64,000 nt of DNA, taken from positions 62,001 through 126,000 of the forward strand of contig MOEB01000004.1 in the NCBI GenBank assembly GCA_001939945.1, in the 5' to 3' direction. The notes below the pieces were generated by a model, which worked only from the letters and a program-made list of their open reading frames with translations, was not told the origin of the DNA and made no database searches. Source of the stretch: Aerophototrophica crusticola (GTDB lineage Bacteria; Pseudomonadota; Alphaproteobacteria; Azospirillales; Azospirillaceae). The stretch's first letter is position 1, and every line of letters starts with the position of its first letter. Position numbers and translations under genes: made by a program. This document shows positions 30,419 through 38,329 of this stretch, in pieces.

Positions 30419-30480
30419 GCTGAGTGATCCCGGGGGAGGGGGCAACCCTTCCCCCGTCACGGGAACGTCCGGAGTCCGTC

Positions 30481-30894
30481 ATGGTCGAGTTCGAGCTGGT
30501 ATCGCCCGAGAAGCTGCTGATGTCGCAGTCGGTGCGCATGGTGGTGGTGCCGGGCGCCGAGGGGCAGTTGGGCGTGCTGGAAGGCCACGCGCCCATGATC
30601 GTCACCGTCCTGCCGGGCGTGATCGACGTCTATGCCGACGACATGGCCACCATCACCCGCCGCATCTTCGTGGCCGGCGGCTTCTGCGAGGTCACGGGCA
30701 CCCGGGTGACCGTCCTGGCGGAGGAAGCCCTGGAGCTGGACGCCCTGCGCGCCCAGGACCGGGCCGGTCTGGAGAAGCAGCTCTCCGACCTGCGTGAGGA
30801 TTTGGACGACGCCAAGTCGGACGCCGAGCGCAAGACCCTGGAAGGCCGTGTCGCGGTGCTCCAGGCCAAGCTGGAAGTCCAAGGGCTGCACTGA
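30481..30894 (+). CDS. atpC: F1F0 ATP synthase subunit epsilon
   Basis: Epsilon binds gamma and restrains ATP hydrolysis. The 137-residue product has the N-terminal beta sandwich (FELVSPEKLLMS, VVPGAEGQLGVLEGHAPMI) and a C-terminal helical hairpin. The ATG at 30481 was chosen because the family begins here; it is preceded by ACGTCCGGAGT with GGAG at good spacing. It is the last gene of the operon before a terminator. Confidence 0.95.
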   Translation: MVEFELVSPEKLLMSQSVRMVVVPGAEGQLGVLEGHAPMIVTVLPGVIDVYADDMATITRRIFVAGGFCEVTGTRVTVLAEEALELDALRAQDRAGLEKQLSDLREDLDDAKSDAERKTLEGRVAVLQAKLEVQGLH

Positions 30895-30986
30895 GCCCCA
30901 GGCCAGGGCCGCGGATGCCGGGCGCCTGAGGGAACAAGGTAAAGCGACTTCTTGGCAACAGACATAGCCCCCTTGGGGGAATGGTG

Positions 30987-31016
30987 ACGGGGGCGGCAAC
31001 GCCCCCGTTGCATTTT
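30987..31016 (+). terminator. Terminator of the atpHAGDC operon
   Basis: ACGGGGGCG (30987-30995) pairs perfectly with CGCCCCCGT (31000-31008) around a GCAA tetraloop and is followed by TGCATTTT. It lies about 90 bases after atpC. Confidence 0.82.
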
Positions 31017-31086
31017 CATGACGATGCCCCAATCTCCAGGCCGCGAAACCCCGCCGGGGATCGGCAGCACAGCGTAGGGTACCATC

Positions 31087-31887
31087 ATGGCGTACAAGCA
31101 CTGGACGATCGAGGAGCTCCCCTGGGACCAGCTCGCGCCCGAGAAGGTCGCCCCGGAGACCCTGCGCGTCGCCAAGGCCGCGGCCCTGGTGGAGTATAAC
31201 GGCCACATCTACGCCGACTATCTCTGCAACGTCTTCCATGACGACCCGATCTTCCAGCAGGTCGCCCGCGACTGGGCGGTGGAAGAGGTGCAGCATGGCG
31301 AGGCCCTGGGCCGCTGGGCCGAACGGGTGGACCCGTCCTGGGACTTCCAGGCCGCCGTGCAGCGCTTCCGCGACGGCTACAAGATCGACACCGCCGCCAC
31401 CGACAGCAAGCGCGGCTCCCGCGCCGGGGAGCTGGTCAGCCGCTGCATCGTGGAGACCGGCACCTCCAGCTACTACACCGCCCTGGCGGAAAGCACCGAA
31501 GAGCCGGTGTTCAAGCAGATCTGCAAGCACATCGCCGCGGACGAGCTGCGCCACTACAAGCTTTTCTACGACCACCTGAAGCGCTACCTGGAGTCGGAGA
31601 AGCTGAACCGCGTCCAGCGGCTGATGATCAGCCTGTCCCGGATCAACGAGACCGAGGACGACGAGCTGGCCTACGCCTACTACGCGGCAAACCACTGGAC
31701 CCGCCCCTATGACCGGGCGGAGAACCATGCCGAGTACACCAAGCTGGCCTACAGCTACTACCGGCCCCACCACCTGGACCGCATGGTCGCCATGGTCTTC
31801 AAGGCCAGCGGCCTGAAGCCCCAGGGCTGGCTCCACGACATGGCCGCCAAGTTCGCCTACAGCCGCATGCGCAAGAAGGCGGCATAA
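31087..31887 (+). CDS. Ferritin-like di-iron domain protein
   Basis: The 266-residue all-helical product shows two E-x-x-H pairs characteristic of ferritin-like di-iron carboxylates: EEVQHGEALG near residue 75 and ADELRHYKLF near residue 155. Further glutamates lie one helix before each. It resembles bacterial acyl-ACP desaturase-like and rubrerythrin-related proteins. The exact reaction is unknown. It lies alone downstream of the ATP synthase terminator and converges with the Nudix gene across an interspersed repeat. Confidence 0.82.
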   Translation: MAYKHWTIEELPWDQLAPEKVAPETLRVAKAAALVEYNGHIYADYLCNVFHDDPIFQQVARDWAVEEVQHGEALGRWAERVDPSWDFQAAVQRFRDGYKIDTAATDSKRGSRAGELVSRCIVETGTSSYYTALAESTEEPVFKQICKHIAADELRHYKLFYDHLKRYLESEKLNRVQRLMISLSRINETEDDELAYAYYAANHWTRPYDRAENHAEYTKLAYSYYRPHHLDRMVAMVFKASGLKPQGWLHDMAAKFAYSRMRKKAA

Positions 31888-32081
31888 AGCGCCCTGCCAA
31901 TCTCTGATGTCATCCCGGGCTTGACCCGGGACCCTCGGGAAAGCGGATGTGCAAAGGGGCGGCAGCGGGCCTGCGGAGAGGTAGCCAGGCTTTCGGTGCC
32001 CTGCATTGGCCGATCCCGAGGGCCCCGGATCGGCGCTCCGCTTCGCTACGCTTGTCCGGGGTGACCTCCAGCGCCCTGCAT
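31888..32081. repeat. Interspersed intergenic repeat, copy A
   Basis: This 194-bp element begins GCCCTGCCAA, contains TCATCCCGGGCTTGACCCGG and ends near CTCCAGCGCCCTGCAT. It fills the gap between the convergent ferritin-like and Nudix genes exactly. A near-full copy lies at 62532-62720 and a partial copy at 38107-38191. It holds palindromes such as CCCGGG-CTTGA-CCCGGG. Confidence 0.85.
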
Positions 32082-32085
32082 TTCC

Positions 32086-32556
32086 CTACGCCCGCACCAA
32101 CGGCCCCAACTCCGCCACCACCCGCTCATAGATCGCCCGCTTGAACGGCACGATCAGCCCGACCAGTTCCGCCACCGGCACCCATTTCCAGGCGTCGAAC
32201 TCCGGGTGCTCCGTCTCCAGGTCGATCTCGTCGTCCGCGCCCAGGAACCGGCACAGGAACCATTTCTGCTCCTGCCCGGCATAGTGCTTCATCCAGCCTT
32301 TGGTCCGCAGTTCCGGCGGGAAGTCGTAGCGCAGCCAGCCGGCCGTCTCTGCCAGCACCGCCACGTTGGCCGTGCCGATCTCCTCCTCCAGCTCGCGCAG
32401 GGCGGCGGCCCGCGGCTCCTCCCCCTTGTCGATGCCGCCCTGGGGCATCTGCCAGGCGTCCGGCGTGTCCTTGCGCCGCCCGACCCAGGCCAGCCCCTCC
32501 CGGTTCACCAGCATGATGCCGACATTGCGGCGATAGGGCAGGGGCTCTTTGCTCAT
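32086..32556 (-). CDS. rppH: RNA pyrophosphohydrolase (RppH-type Nudix hydrolase)
   Basis: RppH removes pyrophosphate from the 5' end of mRNAs and starts their decay; the same family includes dinucleoside polyphosphate hydrolases. The 156-residue product has a complete Nudix box, [20 protein letters not shown] followed by IGT. It begins with the RppH-like [19 protein letters not shown] and has QMPQGG before the box. The ATG at 32556 follows GAGGACG. Family length and flanking motifs favour RppH over other Nudix enzymes. Confidence 0.9.
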   Translation of the reverse strand: MSKEPLPYRRNVGIMLVNREGLAWVGRRKDTPDAWQMPQGGIDKGEEPRAAALRELEEEIGTANVAVLAETAGWLRYDFPPELRTKGWMKHYAGQEQKWFLCRFLGADDEIDLETEHPEFDAWKWVPVAELVGLIVPFKRAIYERVVAELGPLVRA

Positions 32557-32684
32557 CGTCCTCGGTTCCGCGAAGGGGGCACGGGGGCGCAGACTACAGA
32601 AATGCATGCAGGGATGCAGCCAGCCCGTTGCGCCGGCCGGGCTTTCCCACTACCTCACCCGCAAGAAGGGGGAAGGGGGCAGGC

Positions 32685-33836
32685 ATGAAGCGCATCCTGG
32701 CCATGGCCTTGGTGGCCCTGGCGACCGTCACCGGCAGCGGGGTCGCCCAGGTGCCCGCCGGCAACCCGTCCGCCGACCTGGCCGCTACCCTTGAAGCGAT
32801 CCGGGCAGAGGCGGGCCTTCCCGCCCTGGCCGGGCTGGTCGTGCATGCCGACGGCAGCGTGGAGGTAGCCGCCACCGGCAAGCGCCGGCTGGATGGCGGC
32901 GATCCCGTCACCCCGGCTGACCGCTGGCACATCGGCTCCAACACCAAGTCCATGACCGCCGTGCTCGCCGCCCGGCTGGTGGAGGCCGGTCGCCTGTCCT
33001 GGGGCACCACCTTGGCCGAGGCCTTCCCCGACCTTGCCCCGTCCATGCATGCCGATTGGCGCCCGGTCACCCTGGAACAGCTGCTGGGCATGCGGGCCGG
33101 CGCGCCGGAGGACATCGGCAACCTGTCCGCCTGGGGCGCTTTCTGGGCCAACAAGAAGCCGCTGCCGGCCCTGCGCAAGGAGCTGGTGGCGGAGGTCACG
33201 GCCAAGCCCCCGGTGGCCAAGCCCGGCACCGCCTGGGCCTATTCCAACCCTAGCTACGTCATGGCCGGCGCCATGCTGGAGGCGCGCACCGGCCAGCCCT
33301 GGGAGGAGCTGATGCGGGAGTACCTGTTCGCCCCCCTCGGCCTCGCCACCGCCGGCTTCGGCGCGCCGCCCGGCCCGGACCAGCCCTGGGGCCATGCCAG
33401 GCCGCTGGTGCCCGTGCTGCTGAAGCCCACGCCCATGGACCCGGCCGGCGGCAAGGCGGACAACCCGCCGGCCCTGGGCCCCGCCGGCACCGTCCACCTC
33501 AGCCTGGCGGATTATGGCACCTACCTGCGGGCCGTGGTCGACGGGGCCAACGGCCGCGGCACCTTGCTGACACCGGAAAGCTGGCAGCGGTTGCTCACCC
33601 CCGGCCTCCAGGACTATGCCCTGGGTTGGGGCGTGCGGGCGGCACCCTGGGCGGGGGACCGGCCGGCCCTGGGGCATGCCGGCTCCAACACCATGTGGTT
33701 CCTGAATGCCCGCGTCGCGCCCGCCCGCGGCTTCGCCGTGGCCGCCGCCAGCAACAGCGCCAGCGGTGGGGCCGAGGGGGCCGTGACCAAGGCCCTGGGC
33801 GCCCTCATCAAGCGGGCGGAGGCCAGGGCGCCCTGA
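32685..33836 (+). CDS. Serine beta-lactamase-like hydrolase (class C fold), exported
   Basis: The 383-residue product has a signal peptide (MKRILAMALVALATVTGSGVAQ) and the penicillin-binding/class C beta-lactamase fold. The serine-lysine motif is SNTK (about residue 88) and the tyrosine motif is YSNPSY. A third HAG/KTG-like motif GHAGSN occurs near the C terminus. Such proteins include esterases, peptidases and beta-lactamases; the substrate cannot be deduced. The ATG at 32685 follows GGGGGAAGGGGG and starts the signal peptide. Confidence 0.88.
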   Translation: MKRILAMALVALATVTGSGVAQVPAGNPSADLAATLEAIRAEAGLPALAGLVVHADGSVEVAATGKRRLDGGDPVTPADRWHIGSNTKSMTAVLAARLVEAGRLSWGTTLAEAFPDLAPSMHADWRPVTLEQLLGMRAGAPEDIGNLSAWGAFWANKKPLPALRKELVAEVTAKPPVAKPGTAWAYSNPSYVMAGAMLEARTGQPWEELMREYLFAPLGLATAGFGAPPGPDQPWGHARPLVPVLLKPTPMDPAGGKADNPPALGPAGTVHLSLADYGTYLRAVVDGANGRGTLLTPESWQRLLTPGLQDYALGWGVRAAPWAGDRPALGHAGSNTMWFLNARVAPARGFAVAAASNSASGGAEGAVTKALGALIKRAEARAP

Positions 33837-33882
33837 ACCCTCCTGGGGCGCCCCTGCCTTGCCCCGAGGGCCTGCTCAGCCC

Positions 33883-34191
33883 TCAGTCATGCCCCACCAG
33901 GTGCGTGCCGTGGGTCACGGCGGCCCCGGCGCGCAGGGCCGCCGCCAGGAAGGTGGTCTCTGCCATCTCCTCCTCGGTGCAGCCGGCCGCCAGCGCGGCC
34001 TTGCGATGGATCTCCAGGCAATAGGGGCACTGGGTGGTCAGGGCCACGGCCAGGGCCATCAGCTCCTTGTACTTCTTCGGGATCGCCCCGTCCGCCAGGG
34101 CCGCCTTGTCGAAGGCCCCGAACGCCGCCATGGCCTCCGGCGCCAGCTTGCCCAGGGTGCCCAGCTTCTTGATGTTCTGCATGTCGTACAT
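33883..34191 (-). CDS. Carboxymuconolactone decarboxylase / AhpD-like protein
   Basis: The 102-residue product is a small helical protein of the AhpD/CMD superfamily. The redox motif QCPYCLEIHRKAALAAG has the C-x-x-C and the histidine four residues later. Proteins of this size often act as thiol peroxidases, but substrates vary. GAGGAAGCGCC before the ATG supports the start. It is convergent with the hydrolase gene and divergent from the indolepyruvate oxidoreductase gene. Confidence 0.9.
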   Translation of the reverse strand: MYDMQNIKKLGTLGKLAPEAMAAFGAFDKAALADGAIPKKYKELMALAVALTTQCPYCLEIHRKAALAAGCTEEEMAETTFLAAALRAGAAVTHGTHLVGHD

Positions 34192-34551
34192 GGCGCTTCC
34201 TCATCATTCGCGCGCCCGGTCTGTCGCCGGGCGCTTGCAAACAAAGGGTGCCACAGGAACGGCCTGCCGCCACCCGTCCCGGCATCCGACTTTCTGGCAA
34301 TTCCGCGCCCCCGGAAGGTGCCCGGAAACCCCCGGAATCCGCCGCGTCCCATATTGCACCGCGATACCGCATTGCGGCAGCAACAATGCCCCAATCCTCG
34401 CCTCCCGCGGGTACGATCCGAGTCCGAAAGCCCAGCTTTCCCGACAAAAAATAAGTCAGTAGCATTGACCTATTTTCTTGGTTACCATCTCGCCCAGATA
34501 AGGTTGGGACGGGCCCGCCAGAATGGCGGGGCCAAGGGGGAGGGGACACCG
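34192..34551. other. Divergent promoter region
   Basis: These 360 bases separate the divergent AhpD-like and indolepyruvate oxidoreductase genes. An AT-richer block around 34445-34490 includes TTGACC, a possible -35 element, but no matching -10 at normal spacing is clear. The frame of the large downstream gene is open through this region, but without recognisable protein sequence. Confidence 0.35.
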
Positions 34552-37500
34552 ATGGCACAGGCTGCCCGCACGCTCGCGACCGTGTCGCTGGACGACAAGT
34601 ACGCGCTGGACCGTGGCCGGGTCTTCATGACCGGCACCCAGGCGCTGGTCAGGCTCCCCCTGCTGCAGCGGCAGCGGGACCAGTTGGCGGGCCTGAACAC
34701 CGGCGGCTTCATCAGCGGCTACCGCGGCTCGCCCCTGGGGGCCTACGACCAGGCCCTGTGGCAGGCCCGCCGCTTCATGAAGAACGGCAACATCCACTTC
34801 GTCCCCGGCGTGAACGAGGAGCTGGGGGCGACGGCCGTCTGGGGCAGCCAGCAGGTGAACCTTTGGCAGGGCGCCAAGGTCGATGGCGTCTTCGGCATCT
34901 GGTACGGCAAGGGCCCCGGCGTCGACCGCTCCGTCGACGCGCTGAAGCACGCCAACTTCGCCGGCACCTCGCGCCATGGCGGCGTGCTGGCCATCGCCGG
35001 CGACGACCACGCGTCCAAGTCCTCCACCCTGCCGCACCAGTCGGACCACGCCTTCATGCATGCCTTCATGCCGGTGATCAACCCGGCGGGGGTGCAGGAG
35101 TTCTTGGACTACGGCCTGATCGGCTTCGCCCTGTCCCGCTATGCCGGCGTCTGGGTTGGCTTCACCGCCATCGCCGACACCATCGACACGACAGCCATCG
35201 TCCAGGTCGCCCCCGACCGGCTGAACATCGTGGAGCCCACCGACTTCGAGCTTCCCCCCGGCGGCCTGAACATCCGGCTGCACGACACGCCGCTGATCCA
35301 GGAAGCGCGGATGATCGACTGGAAGCTGGCGGCGGCCAAGGCCTTCGCCCGCGCCAACAAGCTGGACAAGGTGGTGTTCGGCCACGACCGCCCCCGCCTG
35401 GGGCTGGTCACCATCGGCAAGTCCTACCTGGACGTCCGCCAGGCGCTGGAGGAGCTGGACCTCTCCGAGGAGATGGCCCACGACCTGGGCCTCGGCATCT
35501 ACAAGGTCGCCATGGCCTGGCCGCTGGAGCCGGAGGGTATCCGCGCCTTCGCCCAGGGCACGGAAGAGATCCTGGTGGTGGAGGAAAAGCGCTCCGTCCT
35601 CGAACTCCAGATCAAGGAGCAGCTCTATAACTGGGACCGCCGCCCCCGCGTGCTGGGCAAGACGGATGAGACGGGCCGCCCCCTGTTCACCGAGAAGGCG
35701 GAGCTGAACCCCATCGACATCGCCCGCACCCTGGGTGAGCGTATCCTGAGGTTCGGCCCCAACCCCCACATTTCCGAGCGGCTGGCCCGCATCGACGCCC
35801 AGCTCCGCCGCACCACAGCCGCGGCCACCGTGGCCCGCACGCCCTTCTACTGCTCGGGCTGCCCGCACAACACCTCCACCAAGATTCCCGAGGGCTCCCG
35901 CGGCCTGGCCGGCATCGGCTGCCACTACATGGTCACCTGGATGGGCCGCAACACCGAGGTGTTCAGCCAGATGGGCGGCGAGGGGGTGCACTGGATCGGC
36001 CAGACCCCCTTCGTGGAGGACAACCACGTCTTCGCCAACCTGGGCGACGGCACCTATTTCCACAGCGGCATCCTGGCGGTGCGCGCCGCCGTGTCGGCCA
36101 AGGTGAACATCACCTACAAGATCCTGTACAACGACGCCGTCGCCATGACCGGCGGCCAGCCGGTGGACGGCACCCTGTCGGTGCACGACATCGCCCAGCA
36201 GCTGGACGCGGAGGGCGTGTCGCGCATCGTCGTGGTCAGTGACGGGCCGGAGAAGTACGGCCTGGGCCAGGGCCTGCCCCACGGCACCAAGATCTACCAC
36301 CGGGACGAGCTGGACCAGGTGCAGCGGGAGCTGCGGGAGGTCCCCGGCGTCTCCGTCCTGATCTATGAGCAGACCTGCGCCGCCGAGAAGCGCCGCCGCC
36401 GCAAGCGCGGCAAGTTCCCCGACCCGGCCAAGCGCGTGGTGATCAATGAGCTGGTGTGCGAGGGCTGCGGCGACTGCTCCCAGCAATCCTCCTGCCTGTC
36501 CGTCACGCCTGTCGAGACGGAGTTTGGCCGCAAGCGCCAGATCGACCAGTCCACCTGCAACAAGGACTTCAGCTGCCTGAAGGGCTTCTGCCCCAGCTTC
36601 GTGACGGTGGAGGGCGGCCAGCTCAAGAAGCCGAAGCCCGCGGCCGGCGCCGGCGACGCCTGGGGCGACCTGCCGGAGCCGGCCCTGCCCACCCTGGACC
36701 GGCCCTGGAACATCCTGGTCACCGGCATCGGCGGCACCGGCGTCGTCACCATCGGCGCCATCCTCGGCATGGCCACCCACCTGGAGGGCCGCGGCTTCAC
36801 CGCCATGGACATGGCCGGCCTGGCGCAGAAGGGCGGCAGCGTCACCAGCCACCTCCGCATCGCGGAGCGGCCGGACCAGATCCACGCCAACCGCATCGTC
36901 GCCGGTGGGGCCGATTTGCTGCTGGCCGCCGACATGGTGGTGGCCGCCAACGCCGACAGCCTGTCCAAGCTGACCGCCGGCCGCACCTCCGCCGTCCTGA
37001 ACACGACGGAGACGATCACCGCCGCCTTCCTGACCAACCCGGACGCCCGCATCTCCACCCCGTCCCTGGCGCGCACCATCGCCAACGCCCTGGGCGGCAC
37101 GGACAATCTCTCCACCCTGGACGCCAGCAAGATCGCCACGGCGCTGTGCGGCGACAGCATCGCCACGAACCTGTTCCTCCTCGGCTTCGCCTACCAGAAG
37201 GGCCTGATCCCCACCTCGGCCCAGGCCATCGAGAAGGCGATCGAGATGAACGGCGCCGCGGTGAAGATGAACACCGACGCCTTCCGCTGGGGCCGCCGCG
37301 CCGCCCTGGACCTGTCCCGCGTGCTGGAGGCTGCCTTCCCCGCGCCGGTGGGCGGCGACCTCTACGCCCACCGCAAGCTGTCCGAGACGTTCGAGGAGAT
37401 GCTGGCCCGCCGGGCGGAGTTCCTGGCCGGCTACCAGGACGCCGCCTACGCCGCCAGCTACACCGCCTTCGTGGAGAAGGTCCGCGCCAAGGAATCCGCC

Positions 37501-38049
37501 GTCACCCCCGGCCGGGAGGAGCTGTCCAAGGCCGTGGCCAAGTACCTGTTCAAGCTGATGGCCTACAAGGACGAGTATGAGGTGGCGCGCCTCTACACCG
37601 ACACGACCTTCCTGAAGCAGGTCGCCAGCCAGTTCGAGGGCGACTACAAGCTGAAATTCCACCTGGCCCCGCCGGCCACCGCCCAGCGCGACCCCGTCAC
37701 CGGCCACCTGAAGAAGCAGGAATTCGGCCCCGCCATGCTGACCGCCTTCAAGGTCCTGGCCCGCATGAAGCGCCTGCGCGGCACCCGCCTGGACCCCTTC
37801 GCCCGCAACCCGGAACGGGTGATGGAGCGCCAGCTGATCCAGGACTACCGCAAGACCGTGGAGGAACTCCTCTCCACCCTCTCCCCCGCCAACCACGGCC
37901 TGGCCGTGGACATCGCCAGCATCCCGGAGAAAATCCGCGGCTTCGGCCACGTCAAGGAAGCCCACCTGGCCAAGGCCAAGGCCGAGGAATCCGACCTCCT
38001 GACCCGCTGGCGCAACCCGCGCCCCCCGGTGGCACGGGCGGCGGAGTAA
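34552..38049 (+). CDS. Indolepyruvate ferredoxin oxidoreductase family protein (fused subunits)
   Basis: This enzyme family oxidatively decarboxylates arylpyruvates such as indolepyruvate to aryl-acetyl-CoA, using thiamine diphosphate and iron-sulfur clusters and reducing ferredoxin. The 1165-residue product fuses both subunits. An N-terminal pyrimidine-binding/TPP-type portion has GGFISGYRGSPLG and GDGTYFHSG. A cysteine-rich cluster region has CEGCGDCSQQSSCLS and CNKDFSCLKGFCPSF (about residues 640-685). A gamma-type domain has GIGGTGVVTIGAI, and a helical C-terminal region follows. It starts at ATG 34552 after GGGGGAGGGGAC. It stands alone and may serve amino acid breakdown. Confidence 0.92.
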   Translation: MAQAARTLATVSLDDKYALDRGRVFMTGTQALVRLPLLQRQRDQLAGLNTGGFISGYRGSPLGAYDQALWQARRFMKNGNIHFVPGVNEELGATAVWGSQQVNLWQGAKVDGVFGIWYGKGPGVDRSVDALKHANFAGTSRHGGVLAIAGDDHASKSSTLPHQSDHAFMHAFMPVINPAGVQEFLDYGLIGFALSRYAGVWVGFTAIADTIDTTAIVQVAPDRLNIVEPTDFELPPGGLNIRLHDTPLIQEARMIDWKLAAAKAFARANKLDKVVFGHDRPRLGLVTIGKSYLDVRQALEELDLSEEMAHDLGLGIYKVAMAWPLEPEGIRAFAQGTEEILVVEEKRSVLELQIKEQLYNWDRRPRVLGKTDETGRPLFTEKAELNPIDIARTLGERILRFGPNPHISERLARIDAQLRRTTAAATVARTPFYCSGCPHNTSTKIPEGSRGLAGIGCHYMVTWMGRNTEVFSQMGGEGVHWIGQTPFVEDNHVFANLGDGTYFHSGILAVRAAVSAKVNITYKILYNDAVAMTGGQPVDGTLSVHDIAQQLDAEGVSRIVVVSDGPEKYGLGQGLPHGTKIYHRDELDQVQRELREVPGVSVLIYEQTCAAEKRRRRKRGKFPDPAKRVVINELVCEGCGDCSQQSSCLSVTPVETEFGRKRQIDQSTCNKDFSCLKGFCPSFVTVEGGQLKKPKPAAGAGDAWGDLPEPALPTLDRPWNILVTGIGGTGVVTIGAILGMATHLEGRGFTAMDMAGLAQKGGSVTSHLRIAERPDQIHANRIVAGGADLLLAADMVVAANADSLSKLTAGRTSAVLNTTETITAAFLTNPDARISTPSLARTIANALGGTDNLSTLDASKIATALCGDSIATNLFLLGFAYQKGLIPTSAQAIEKAIEMNGAAVKMNTDAFRWGRRAALDLSRVLEAAFPAPVGGDLYAHRKLSETFEEMLARRAEFLAGYQDAAYAASYTAFVEKVRAKESAVTPGREELSKAVAKYLFKLMAYKDEYEVARLYTDTTFLKQVASQFEGDYKLKFHLAPPATAQRDPVTGHLKKQEFGPAMLTAFKVLARMKRLRGTRLDPFARNPERVMERQLIQDYRKTVEELLSTLSPANHGLAVDIASIPEKIRGFGHVKEAHLAKAKAEESDLLTRWRNPRPPVARAAE

Positions 38050-38106
38050 CCCCACCCCCCACGGCCCCACCCCCCCCTCCCCACCGGGAAGGGGGTCGGG
38101 GCAAGG

Positions 38107-38191
38107 GGACCCTGCCAATCACCAAAGTCACCCCGGCCCCCGAGCCGGGGCCCTTGGGAAAGCCGCCATGCCAATGGCGCGGCAGCGGGCC
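38107..38191. repeat. Interspersed intergenic repeat, copy C (partial)
   Basis: The element starts with CCCTGCCAA. It keeps the shared block CCTTGGGAAAGCCGCCATGC followed by CAATGGCGCGGCAGCGGGC, also seen in the copies at 31888 and 62532, then diverges. Like them it lies between convergent genes. The following bases to 38329 hold other GC palindromes, for example CCCACGGCC-GCAA-GGCCGTGGG (38222-38243), and no gene. Confidence 0.75.
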
Positions 38192-38329
38192 CTTGTTCCC
38201 TCTCCTTGGGGAGAGGAGGGACCCACGGCCGCAAGGCCGTGGGAGGGTGAGAGCCTGCCCCCACGAAGGCGGGGGGAGGTGGGCGTAGAGACCCCCACCC
38301 CCTCCCGCTTTCCACCTTCCAGGCGCAAC

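Noticed and set aside
34456-38118. Very long open frame on the minus strand opposite the indolepyruvate oxidoreductase gene, and similar long antisense frames elsewhere
   Set aside because: High GC makes antisense frames open by chance. The translations are low-complexity (G, A, H, V, Q, D rich) with no family pattern, while the plus strand encodes a clear enzyme.
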